Assembly: GCA_905201505.1 (NCBI GenBank)
Contig: CAJKOJ010000029.1
Span: forward strand, 1-21,965
Origin: an uncultured Eubacteriales bacterium
GTDB taxonomy: Bacteria > Bacillota > Clostridia > Lachnospirales > CAG-274
Reading direction: 5' to 3'
Length of the DNA: 21,965 nt
Position numbers and translations under genes: made by a program. The notes beneath the pieces were generated by a model. That model was not told where the DNA came from and made no database searches. It saw nothing but the letters and a program-made list of their open reading frames with translations. Below are positions 1 through 6,887 of the stretch, piece by piece; the stretch's first letter is position 1, and each line of letters starts with the position of its first letter.

Positions 1-74
1 TATAATATCTACAATTAAAAATTGCAACAAAATAAATGGCGATTTTTATTAAAAAATAATGAAAATCTGCTTTA

Positions 75-107
75 AAAAACAGAAGACTACTTCAGTCTTC
101 TGTTTTT
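75..107. terminator. Bidirectional intrinsic terminator
   Basis: A perfect 14-bp inverted repeat (arms 75-88 and 94-107, loop of 5) has a CAGAAGACT core flanked by A-runs on the left and T-runs on the right. It can therefore end transcription in both directions. It lies 35 nt past the stop of the minus-strand lipoprotein gene, which it most likely serves. Confidence 0.85.
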
Positions 108-142
108 CACACAATTATTGTTTTATATTATACATTAGCACT

Positions 143-718
143 TTATAATGCAGAATTTACACTAAAGCAATATGTCAAATATCCACCTGACAAATCATCA
201 TAAACACCGACATTATCCTCTATAATCCATTTGCCGTCCTGCTTAACAAAATCAAAACTTGTATCCTTTTCATAGGGCTCAGCATTTTTAAGTTCTTCAT
301 CCAAAATATTTTCAAGTGCATCACCTAATTGATCAGATGTTAGTGTTTCTGCATTTTCTTTGCAAAAATCAGCATACTCATCAACTACATTTGTAAGCAG
401 TTTCTGAAAATTGATTGTAACAATATGTGCCTTTACATACGCTGATTTTCCATCTCTTGACCCACCTGTAATTTCAAAATTTAAATGCTCTGACATAGCA
501 TTAAAAAGCTTTTGACCTATAGCAGAATTCTCATCATATGTTCCTGCTAAGTATGGGTCCTTATAAACAGTCATATTATACATACTTTCAAAGTCTTTTT
601 CTTTAAAATAATTAACAAACTGATTAGTCTGATCTATACATTCTTCAGGTGCCTTATCTTCTTTGCATGCTGTAACTAACAGCAATACAGCTAATATTAT
701 TAAAAATAATTTTTTCAT
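143..718 (-). CDS. Small lipoprotein of unknown function
   Basis: This 191-aa protein has a short basic N-terminus, a hydrophobic stretch and a lipobox (LVTAC) with the lipidated cysteine at residue 18, so it should be a membrane-anchored lipoprotein facing outward. The mature part is acidic and ends with a V-K-Q-D-G-K-W-I-I-E pattern. That pattern is common at the end of small NTF2-like or DUF4878/DUF5105-type extracellular domains, but the resemblance is weak and by eye only. The start is well supported: AGGAGG lies 4-5 nt upstream of the ATG. A TATAAT is present at 750-755 on this strand, without a convincing -35. The gene stands alone, diverges from the cysteine-rich protein gene and ends at the terminator at 75-107. 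No specific role can be assigned. Confidence 0.8.
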   Translation of the reverse strand: MKKLFLIILAVLLLVTACKEDKAPEECIDQTNQFVNYFKEKDFESMYNMTVYKDPYLAGTYDENSAIGQKLFNAMSEHLNFEITGGSRDGKSAYVKAHIVTINFQKLLTNVVDEYADFCKENAETLTSDQLGDALENILDEELKNAEPYEKDTSFDFVKQDGKWIIEDNVGVYDDLSGGYLTYCFSVNSAL

Positions 719-827
719 ATTTCCTCCTGATTATTTAATTATTAAATTTATTATAACATACATAATCACAAAAATAAATATCTTTCATAATATTACATTA
801 GAGGGGGAATAAAAAATAGGAGGTATT

Positions 828-1706
828 ATGATGGGAATATTTGACTTTGACAATAATTGCGTTGCTGGAACTAACAAGGTAAAAGATGAATGTATTATTG
901 CCTTAAAGGTATACGATGCATGCAGACAGCAGGATTGTCTTGAGGGCGGTATAATTGGTCCTGCAAGAGCAGCTGTAAACGGCACATTCTGCTCTGATAT
1001 TACACTTGAGCAGGGTGAAATTATTACTCCGCCTGAAAATGCAGCAGCTGTTACAGTAAAAAAATTCCGCATTGAAAGAGTTCTTGTAGTAAGCAAGGAA
1101 CCAAGTCCATTCAGAGTTGGATACTGGGATATAGACTTAAAATATGTATTTGCTTATGAACTGGTATTCAGAAATGTAAACGGCGGCGTTCTCTGTACAA
1201 TTCCTGCACAGAGTGTGTTCAACAAGAAGGTAACACTTTTTGGCTCCGTAACTACAGAGTCATTGGTTTCAACTGATTTATTCTCTTCAAACGGCAACAG
1301 CTTTGACACAAACGCTCAGCCATTTGTATTAGTAGAATCTAAGGCAGTATCACTTTCTGCTGAACTTGTATTTAACAATTGCTGCTGCTGTAATGATGGT
1401 GCAGACAATGCTGACCATGTAAACGTAACAATTGGACTTTTCACAATTATTAAGCTTTTCAGACTTGTTAATCTTTCAGTTGAGTCAAAGGGCTTCTGTA
1501 TTCCTAAGGAATGTGAGGATGTATCAAATATCAATCCATGTGACTTCTTTGATAGTTTAGACTTCCCAATGGATATATTTGCTCCTCCTCAGAAGAAGGA
1601 ATTTTTAGCAGGTATAAGCGGTAATATTCCTGCAGAAGTAAGTAATGACAGAGACAAAGACAAAAACTGCGGTTGTGGCTGTGGCTGTGGTTGCGGCTGC
1701 AGATAA
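828..1706 (+). CDS. Cysteine-rich protein with Cys-Gly tail, possible spore-surface protein
   Basis: I do not recognise the family of this 292-aa protein. There is no signal peptide and no transmembrane helix. It has 19 cysteines: five in the first 55 residues (11, 22, 32, 37, 55), a run of four (185-188) and six alternating with glycine in the last 13 residues. The middle is beta-rich with alternating hydrophobic residues. An N-terminal V-Y-D-x-C-R-x-x-D-C pattern followed by a Cys-rich tail recalls clostridial spore coat and exosporium proteins, where such cysteines cross-link the layers; this is inference only. Alternatives are a metal-binding or storage protein. TAGGAGG at 817-823 leaves only 4 nt to the first ATG (828) but 7 nt to the second (831), so translation may begin at 831. 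The gene is monocistronic and ends facing the SPFH operon. The mixed Cys/Gly codons in the tail argue against recent slippage. Confidence 0.75.
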   Translation: MMGIFDFDNNCVAGTNKVKDECIIALKVYDACRQQDCLEGGIIGPARAAVNGTFCSDITLEQGEIITPPENAAAVTVKKFRIERVLVVSKEPSPFRVGYWDIDLKYVFAYELVFRNVNGGVLCTIPAQSVFNKKVTLFGSVTTESLVSTDLFSSNGNSFDTNAQPFVLVESKAVSLSAELVFNNCCCCNDGADNADHVNVTIGLFTIIKLFRLVNLSVESKGFCIPKECEDVSNINPCDFFDSLDFPMDIFAPPQKKEFLAGISGNIPAEVSNDRDKDKNCGCGCGCGCGCR

Positions 1707-1738
1707 CCTCTGTTCATTGTTAGAATTTAAAATAAAAA

Positions 1739-1760
1739 GTCCCCGGATTTTTCCGGGGAT
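1739..1760. terminator. Terminator between convergent genes
   Basis: A 7-bp GC-rich stem (CCCCGGA at 1741-1747, TCCGGGG at 1752-1758) with a TTTT loop lies 4 nt beyond the stop of the minus-strand SPFH gene and 34 nt beyond the stop of the plus-strand cysteine-rich gene. On the minus strand the stem is followed by U residues (A-run 1734-1738). On the plus side the tail is ATTATTATT, so it is strongest for the SPFH operon but may act both ways. Confidence 0.85.
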
Positions 1761-1762
1761 TA

Positions 1763-3010
1763 TTATTGTCTTTCTTTTCCGCAGTTACTGCAAAATTTGC
1801 CTGTATTTTCCTGACCACACTGGCACTTCCAGTTGTCATTTATTGGTTTTGCCTTTCCACAATTACTGCAAAACTTACCTGTATTTTCTGCACCACACTC
1901 ACACTTCCAGTTATTATTCGGTTTTGCCTTTCCGCAGTTACTGCAAAACTTACCTGTATTTTCTGCACCACACTCGCATTTCCAGATATTATCTTCCCTT
2001 TTTACTTCTTTCATATTAAAAAGTTGCTGAGCATTAGCTCCTCCCGCATTCTGTGCCATTCCCATACCAAAAAATCCTGCCATAACACCATTTGGATTGC
2101 CTGCAGCTGTCTGCATTGCCTCTGATTGTGCACCTACCAACTGAGCTGCTGCCATATTAGGATTTCTGAAAACAGCATTTTTCTGCAGTTCCTTAATCAT
2201 CTTTTCATCTTCTTCAGTAGCCGTAACTGAGGAAACGCCAAAAGAAAATACTTCAACTCCTCTTTTTTCTTTCCAGCTATCAGACAAAACATCATTTAAG
2301 GCATCTGCTATTTCAGAAGTATGTGCAGGAAGTGCACTATATCTTATCCCCATTTCGCTTAACCTGGCAAATGCAGGCTGTAACGCTGTCAAAAGTTCAG
2401 TCTTTAGCTGACTATCTATATTTTCCCTGCTGTAATCATACTCAATATTACCGCAAACATTCGTATAAAAAAGCATAGGGTCAGTTATTTTATATGAATA
2501 CTCGCCATAACAACGTATAGTTATATCTATATCAAGACCAATATTTTTGTCCACTATTCTAAATGGTACAGGATTTGGTGTACCATACTTATTTCCCATA
2601 ATTTCCTTTGTATTGAAAAAATAAATTCTTTGGTCCTTTGCTGTATTTCCGCCGAAGGTAAATCTTTTGCCTATCTGATTAAATGTTTTTGGTATGCTTT
2701 CACCCAAGTCACCGTAAAATATACTCGGTTCAGTTGAATTGTCATATATAAATTCACCTGTTTCTGCACAAAGTTCAACAACCTTTCCCTGTTCAACAAT
2801 AATCATACATTGACCATCATTAATAGCAATTATTGAACCATTTGAAATAATATTTTCACTTGACTTTACATTAGAATCCTTTTTTGAGCGTCTTTTCTGA
2901 CCTTTCGTTGCCAAAATATCCGAAGGCATTGAATCACAGTAAAAATATTCTCTCCATGTATCAGCAAGTACACTTGATAAAGCACCCGCTCCCGCTTTAA
3001 TTAAACCCAT
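1763..3010 (-). CDS. SPFH-domain protein with triple zinc-ribbon tail (YdjI-like)
   Basis: This 415-aa protein resembles the YdjI/virion-core-type SPFH proteins of Firmicutes. Those proteins assemble at the membrane and, in Bacillus subtilis YdjI, take part in a PspA-linked membrane stress response (family knowledge). Residues about 1-290 form the SPFH region, containing I-D-I-T-I-R-C-Y-G-E-Y-S-Y-K-I-T-D and a late V-E-V-F-S-F-G-V-S-S-V strand. This is followed by a helical stretch and a Gly/Ala/Met/Asn-rich linker (about 305-335). Residues about 343-415 are three zinc ribbons, each with the pattern C-x-C-x10-C-x2-C. There is no signal peptide, so it is cytoplasmic and membrane-associated. 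AAGGGG lies 8 nt before the ATG. It is the third gene of an operon, 20 nt after the ABC permease, which suggests a shared job at the membrane. The triple ribbon is unusual; one ribbon is the common form. Confidence 0.85.
   Translation of the reverse strand: MGLIKAGAGALSSVLADTWREYFYCDSMPSDILATKGQKRRSKKDSNVKSSENIISNGSIIAINDGQCMIIVEQGKVVELCAETGEFIYDNSTEPSIFYGDLGESIPKTFNQIGKRFTFGGNTAKDQRIYFFNTKEIMGNKYGTPNPVPFRIVDKNIGLDIDITIRCYGEYSYKITDPMLFYTNVCGNIEYDYSRENIDSQLKTELLTALQPAFARLSEMGIRYSALPAHTSEIADALNDVLSDSWKEKRGVEVFSFGVSSVTATEEDEKMIKELQKNAVFRNPNMAAAQLVGAQSEAMQTAAGNPNGVMAGFFGMGMAQNAGGANAQQLFNMKEVKREDNIWKCECGAENTGKFCSNCGKAKPNNNWKCECGAENTGKFCSNCGKAKPINDNWKCQCGQENTGKFCSNCGKERQ
1766..1984 (-). repeat. Three tandem zinc-ribbon coding repeats
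   Basis: The 3' end of the SPFH gene contains three in-frame copies of a unit of about 25 codons encoding W-K-C-E-C-G-A-E-N-T-G-K-F-C-S-N-C-G-K. The copies closest to the middle are nearly identical in DNA as well as protein; the last differs at a few positions (Q for E/A, K-E-R-Q end). The repeats keep other frames open and create spurious ORFs on the plus strand. Confidence 0.9.
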
Positions 3011-3030
3011 AATTACAACCCCTTTTTAAA

Positions 3031-3834
3031 CTATACAACAGTTAAAAACTTTTTTAAAATAACAGAAGAAATAAACCAATATACCAAAATTGCCAAAATA
3101 TTAATTACTGTCAATTTTGCCATTGCCTGAATACAAAAGCTGACTATTTCACTTGTAGCTATACCTGACGGTGCAATAACTCCAAGCATTGATGCAACCT
3201 TATACTCTAAGAAAAGACTGACAACAAACAAAACGGCAAAAGAAATAAGTATAATAAAGTTTCTAAATACACCAAACATCTGACCTATCATCTGAGACAC
3301 AAAACAAAGAGATACAAATGATGTTATACCTGTCACAAAATAAAAACCTACAGATGTTATAAGCCCTACAAGACTTATATCAACCTGATTATTTGCTCCT
3401 ATTTCCACAACAGATTTCGCAAAACTTTCAAAATATTCTGTACCTACCATTACAATACATATAACACCAATAGCCATAAGTACAAGTATAATACTCCAAA
3501 TTAATGAAGTAATTATTTTACTTAATATAATCTGCCAACTTGCAACCGGAAGCATATTGGTAAGCTGCCCCTGGGATGACAATATATTTTCATCAAACCA
3601 TTGTGCCTGATACACTATTATTATAAGTGTAACAAGTACAGTAAAAGCCCCTAAAAATCCTGCTGCCACTACACTAATTACATATCCATATATGAAATTA
3701 ATATCTGTAAAAAAAGATATAAATGCATTACTGCATAAAAAACGAACTATTACAGCTAAAACAGCAATAATTATTAAATAATACCAGCTTCTTTTTATTG
3801 TTGCTTTCATATCATAATACAATAAATTAAGCAT
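3031..3834 (-). CDS. ABC-2-type transporter permease subunit
   Basis: This polytopic membrane protein of 267 aa from the preferred start has about six hydrophobic helices. They begin at W-Y-Y-L-I-I-I-A-V-L-A-V-I and end with a helix just before the C-terminus. A hydrophilic segment with a conserved-looking Q-L-T-N-M-L-P-V-A-S-W pattern lies between helices 2 and 3, as in ABC-2 permeases partnered with YtrB/BcrA-like ATPases. It should form the membrane half of the transporter with the upstream ATPase. An in-frame ATG exists at 3861, but AAGGAGG sits 9 nt before the ATG at 3834, so 3834 is the better start. It gives an 8-nt overlap with the end of the ATPase gene, typical of translational coupling. 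The substrate cannot be told from sequence. Confidence 0.85.
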   Translation of the reverse strand: MLNLLYYDMKATIKRSWYYLIIIAVLAVIVRFLCSNAFISFFTDINFIYGYVISVVAAGFLGAFTVLVTLIIIVYQAQWFDENILSSQGQLTNMLPVASWQIILSKIITSLIWSIILVLMAIGVICIVMVGTEYFESFAKSVVEIGANNQVDISLVGLITSVGFYFVTGITSFVSLCFVSQMIGQMFGVFRNFIILISFAVLFVVSLFLEYKVASMLGVIAPSGIATSEIVSFCIQAMAKLTVINILAILVYWFISSVILKKFLTVV

Positions 3835-4615
3835 GCTTAAATACCTCCTTATAAGCATCATTTAACAATTTGTTGCCAAATTCAGCTTCAAAAGAATCTG
3901 CATCATAAAATTCTTTAGCAATTGCACCGTGTTTTAAAAACACAACTTTATCAGTAACTTCATCAAGACCTGCTGCAATTTGTGAAAAAAGCAAAACAGC
4001 TCCATACTTTCTGCATTTATCAATGATTTTTATAATATCATCTCTGTATTTAGGATCACAATGTACAAGAGGATCATCAAAAATATAAAGACTTGCTTTT
4101 CTGCTTGCCGCCATTATTACTTGAACAATAAAAAGGGCAGTAGTTGAAAGATTTTCAAAACGTGTACGCCTTGAAATTTCAAAATATTTAAGAAGCTCAT
4201 AAGCTTTTTTATAACTAAAATCTTTAAAAAACCTGCTATACATATTCAAAAGCTCAGATACTGTAGTATCATACTTGAAAAAGGGAATATCAGGCTGATA
4301 ACTTACTATACTGTTTGTTATTCTTCCCGCCTTTACACCCCTTATAGAAATATTCCCTTCCGTAGGATGAATCAATCCTGCGGAAACTTTTGCTAATGTT
4401 GATTTTCCGTGACCTTCAGGAGCTATAACAGCCATTAGTTCACCTTTATTAAGAGACAAACTACAGCCTTTTAGCACAGCTTTTGATGCAAATTTTTTAG
4501 TAACACTATTGCATTTTAAAATTGCTTTAACTTTTTTTGCACTTTTCGCCGGTATGCTATTCTCTTTAAAGTTATCTTTTTTATTCAGCACTTTTGTTTT
4601 TTCTTCCGGAGTCAT
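3827..4615 (-). CDS. ABC transporter ATP-binding protein with degenerate motifs
   Basis: This 262-aa ABC ATPase has an extra hydrophilic, Lys-rich N-terminus of about 30 residues. The fold is clear, but nearly every catalytic motif is altered. Walker A is A-P-E-G-H-G-K-S-T (65-73) with Ala for the first Gly. The Q-loop Gln107 is kept. The signature reads L-S-T-T-A (156-160) instead of LSGGQ. Walker B ends Asp180-Asp181, with Asp for the catalytic Glu. The switch His is replaced by Gln212 (F-S-Q-I-A). ATP binding is plausible because K71-S72-T73 and D180 remain, but hydrolysis may be slow or lost. GGAGG lies 7 nt before the ATG. It is the first gene of the ATPase-permease-SPFH operon. No GntR-type regulator accompanies it, unlike typical Ytr operons. 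The substrate is unknown. Confidence 0.85.
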   Translation of the reverse strand: MTPEEKTKVLNKKDNFKENSIPAKSAKKVKAILKCNSVTKKFASKAVLKGCSLSLNKGELMAVIAPEGHGKSTLAKVSAGLIHPTEGNISIRGVKAGRITNSIVSYQPDIPFFKYDTTVSELLNMYSRFFKDFSYKKAYELLKYFEISRRTRFENLSTTALFIVQVIMAASRKASLYIFDDPLVHCDPKYRDDIIKIIDKCRKYGAVLLFSQIAAGLDEVTDKVVFLKHGAIAKEFYDADSFEAEFGNKLLNDAYKEVFKHA

Positions 4616-4661
4616 CTACTTTCCTCCCTGTAAGTAAAGTCTTATATAAACCTATATATTC

Positions 4662-4683
4662 AATAGTTTGTAGTTAAACTATT
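4662..4683. promoter_or_regulatory. Inverted repeat at the ABC/SPFH operon promoter
   Basis: A perfect 8-bp inverted repeat (AATAGTTT at 4662-4669, AAACTATT at 4676-4683, spacer 6) overlaps the start-proximal part of a minus-strand TATAAT at 4681-4686. It covers the likely transcription start about 50-60 nt upstream of the ABC ATPase gene. The -35 region is poor. The position suits an operator or an initial-transcript hairpin. Confidence 0.45.
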
Positions 4684-4811
4684 ATACTACATATAAATAT
4701 AATACAACATATATTTACAAAATGCAAGTTTTTTAAATTATAGGCATATAACCATAACGAACCTCCAATTAGCCTTTAACAACAATTTTATACATACTTT
4801 ACCTAAATATG

Positions 4812-4846
4812 TTGAATAGTTATAATTTTTATGTTATATTTATAAT
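4812..4846 (+). promoter_or_regulatory. Candidate promoter of phnX
   Basis: TTGAAT (4812-4817) is followed after 17 nt by TATATT (4835-4840), with an overlapping TATAAT at 4841-4846. It lies about 40 nt upstream of the phnX ATG. It is a reasonable sigma-A-type match in very AT-rich DNA. Confidence 0.45.
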
Positions 4847-4882
4847 AAGCATAAAAACATAAAATATAAGGGTGTGATTAAT

Positions 4883-5677
4883 ATGAGAAAAATTGAAGCA
4901 GTAATATTAGATTGGTCCGGAACAATTGTTGACTATGGTTGTATGGCAGCAGAAGAAAATTACAGAGAAATATTTGAAGAATTCGGTATAAACCTTACCA
5001 CAATCGAAATTAGAGCAAAAATGGGTATAGAAAAAATAGATCACATCCGATCCATACTTGAAAGTGACAGAGTATCAAAACTTTGGTTTGAAAATACCGG
5101 TATGGAGCCTAACGAAGGTGATGTCAGAGAATTAAACAGGCGGTTTGAGGCAAATATTTTTGAAAAAGTAAAAAAGTACTCAGAGCCAAAAGAATATGTT
5201 AAACAAACACTTGAAATATTAAGAGAACCCGGTATAAGAATAGGATCAACCACAAGCTATTCATCAGAAGTTATGGAGTTTTTAACTAAAATAGTTGCTG
5301 AAAAAGGTATTAAAGTTGACTGTTGGATAAACTCTGAGCAAGTTAAAGGGCAGGGGCGTCCTAATCCATTTATGATCTTTAAAAATATGGAAAAAATGGG
5401 CGTAGGTTCTGTACGCAATGTTATAAAAGTCGGAGATACTATAAATGATATAAAAGAAGGAATAAATGCAGGTGTAACTACTGTTGGAGTAATTGACGGC
5501 AGTTCCGAAATGGGTTTGTCACTATCAGAATTTGAATCCTTAAGTGACAAAGACAAACATACTGTAAGAGAAAAAGTTTATGACAAATTTAAAAATGCAG
5601 GTGCAAACTATATTATTAACAATTTCAGTACTCTCCCATACATTGTTGCACAAATAGAAAATAAAAAGAAATGTTGA
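4883..5677 (+). CDS. phnX: Phosphonoacetaldehyde hydrolase-like HAD protein
   Basis: This 264-aa protein matches phosphonatase along its whole length. Phosphonatase splits phosphonoacetaldehyde into acetaldehyde and phosphate in 2-aminoethylphosphonate use. Visible features are the HAD motif I D-W-S-G-T-I-V-D-Y-G with nucleophile Asp10, and the Schiff-base lysine in G-I-E-K-I-D-H (Lys51), which marks phosphonatases among HAD enzymes. Also present are G-S-T-T-S-Y, G-R-P-N-P with the substrate arginine, and V-G-D-T-I-N-D-I-K-E-G with acidic metal-binding residues. Differences from the Bacillus enzyme include Ser for Ala two residues after the nucleophile. AAGGGTG (4868-4874) lies 8 nt before ATG 4883; the upstream in-frame GTG at 4874 lies inside this site and is rejected. 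No aminotransferase phnW or phosphonate transporter is nearby, so the substrate supply is unclear and a related aldehyde substrate is possible. Confidence 0.85.
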   Translation: MRKIEAVILDWSGTIVDYGCMAAEENYREIFEEFGINLTTIEIRAKMGIEKIDHIRSILESDRVSKLWFENTGMEPNEGDVRELNRRFEANIFEKVKKYSEPKEYVKQTLEILREPGIRIGSTTSYSSEVMEFLTKIVAEKGIKVDCWINSEQVKGQGRPNPFMIFKNMEKMGVGSVRNVIKVGDTINDIKEGINAGVTTVGVIDGSSEMGLSLSEFESLSDKDKHTVREKVYDKFKNAGANYIINNFSTLPYIVAQIENKKKC

Positions 5678-5702
5678 CTAATCTCTTTCATATTTGTATA
5701 AT
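5674..5702 (+). promoter_or_regulatory. Promoter of ispE inside the phnX end
   Basis: TTGACT (5674-5679), a 17-nt spacer and TATAAT (5697-5702) make a near-consensus vegetative promoter. The -35 box overlaps the phnX stop codon. It would give an ispE leader of about 25 nt and lets ispE be transcribed independently of phnX. Confidence 0.7.
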
Positions 5703-5732
5703 TAAATCAATAAGTTTAAGGTGGGATTAGCA

Positions 5733-6605
5733 ATGAAGCAAATTAAGTTAAATGCAAGAGCAAAAATAAATATTACACTTGATGTTTTAAGAAAAAGAGA
5801 TGACGGTTATCATGATTTGTCAATGATTATGCAGACTGTTAATTTATGCGATAATCTTATAATAAAAACAAATGAAAGTAAAACTATTAATATGACATCA
5901 AACTACAGCTGGCTTCCTTGCGACGAAAGAAACTTAGTATACAAAGCAGCAGCTTTGATGAAGGAAAAATATGACATAAAAGACGGAATAACAATTCATC
6001 TTGAAAAAAACATTCCTGTTGCAGCGGGTATGGCAGGCGGAAGCAGTGATTGTGCAGCAACCCTTGTAGGAATTAGAAACTTGTTTAAAATAAAAGCTGA
6101 TGACAGTGAATTAATGGCTTTAGGTAAAAATTTAGGAGCAGATGTACCCTATTGTATTTTAAGAGGAACAGCATTAGCAGAAGGTATTGGTGAAAAATTA
6201 ACTCAGCTTCCGCCGTTTCCCAACAGTATTTTGCTTATAGCTAAACCGCCTGTTAATGTATCTACAGCTACTGTATTTGGCAGCTTTGACTTAAATAAAG
6301 TAGACAAACATCCTGACAATCAGAAAATGATTGAACTTATAAAAAACAAGGATTTAAAAGGGATATGTAACAATATGTGTAATGTTCTTGAAACTGTTAC
6401 TATTAAAAATTACCCTATAATAGATACAATAAAAAAATCTATGCTTGAATGCGGTGCAATAGGTTCTTTAATGAGCGGCAGCGGTCCTACAGTTTTTGGT
6501 TTTTATGAAAACTATGATGCAGCTTTAAAATCCTTAAAATATATAAGAACAAAACACCATATAAGAGAAATATATATTACCACTGTTTTTAATACAAGTA
6601 TATAA
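5733..6605 (+). CDS. ispE: 4-diphosphocytidyl-2-C-methyl-D-erythritol kinase
   Basis: This 290-aa GHMP kinase catalyses the ATP-dependent phosphorylation of CDP-methylerythritol in the non-mevalonate isoprenoid pathway in the cytoplasm. It shows the IspE N-terminus A-R-A-K-I-N-I-T-L-D-V with Lys11, then G-Y-H-D-L. The glycine-rich ATP loop I-P-V-A-A-G-M-A-G-G-S-S-D spans about 93-105, L-G-A-D-V-P-Y contains the catalytic Asp137, and the C-terminal motif S-G-S-G-P-T-V-F-G lies near 248-256. Its length is normal for the family. AAGGTGG (5718-5724) lies 8 nt before ATG 5733, so the in-frame GTG at 5721, which lies within the binding site, is rejected. It follows phnX by 55 nt without a terminator but carries its own promoter. 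A terminator follows directly. Confidence 0.95.
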   Translation: MKQIKLNARAKINITLDVLRKRDDGYHDLSMIMQTVNLCDNLIIKTNESKTINMTSNYSWLPCDERNLVYKAAALMKEKYDIKDGITIHLEKNIPVAAGMAGGSSDCAATLVGIRNLFKIKADDSELMALGKNLGADVPYCILRGTALAEGIGEKLTQLPPFPNSILLIAKPPVNVSTATVFGSFDLNKVDKHPDNQKMIELIKNKDLKGICNNMCNVLETVTIKNYPIIDTIKKSMLECGAIGSLMSGSGPTVFGFYENYDAALKSLKYIRTKHHIREIYITTVFNTSI

Positions 6606-6610
6606 AACTA

Positions 6611-6643
6611 AAAGTTTCTGCATAATTTGCAGGAACTTTTTTT
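6611..6643 (+). terminator. Terminator of ispE
   Basis: The arm AAAGTTTCTGC (6611-6621) pairs with GCAGGAACTTT (6629-6639), with one G-U pair and a 7-nt loop, followed by a T-run to 6643. It begins 5 nt after the ispE stop. Confidence 0.85.
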
Positions 6644-6744
6644 ATAAATAATATTTACAGCTCTATAATAAAGTAAAAGTGCTAAAGTGAAATGTTTATA
6701 GATATAAAAATTTTTAAAATGTATAATTAGAATTCTACATTTTT

Positions 6745-6807
6745 TTATAACAATAACCTACAGATAAAAATTATGTAGGTTACTGTGTTTTTATTATATT
6801 GTTATAA
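6745..6807. repeat. Nested inverted repeat
   Basis: An outer perfect 10-bp inverted repeat (6745-6754 and 6798-6807, TTATAACAAT type) encloses an inner perfect 8-bp stem (6755-6762 and 6774-6781, AACCTACA type) with an 11-nt loop and a one-sided 16-nt bulge. It lies in the convergent gap between ispE and the first esterase. It may be a second terminator or the remnant of a small element; no copy was seen elsewhere in the window. Confidence 0.55.
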
Positions 6808-6830
6808 TCCTAACTATCGACAAAGAACCA

Positions 6831-6860
6831 CAAAAAAAAGACTCCGGAAAATCCGGAGCC
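6831..6860 (-). terminator. Terminator of the first esterase gene
   Basis: The stem CTCCGGA (6842-6848) and TCCGGAG (6852-6858) with a 3-nt loop is followed on the minus strand by a U-run (A-run 6831-6838). It lies about 28 nt after the stop at 6888. Confidence 0.85.
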
Positions 6861-6887
6861 TTTATCTTTTAAAAAAACATCAAGTTT

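Noticed and set aside
785..1096. 103-codon ORF on the minus strand
   Set aside because: It lies antisense inside the cysteine-rich protein gene, has no ribosome binding site and its protein looks like a frame shadow.
1645..2125. Several plus-strand ORFs over the zinc-ribbon region
   Set aside because: The in-frame tandem repeats of the minus-strand gene keep other frames open; the translations are repeats of the same shadow and lack ribosome binding sites.
3835..3861. Upstream ATG for the ABC permease
   Set aside because: The AAGGAGG site lies between this ATG and the one at 3834, so it can only serve the latter.
4874..4882. GTG start for phnX
   Set aside because: The GTG is part of the ribosome binding site of ATG 4883, and homologues begin at the M-x-K-I-E-A-V position.
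5721..5732. GTG start for ispE
   Set aside because: The GTG overlaps AAGGTGG, the binding site for ATG 5733.
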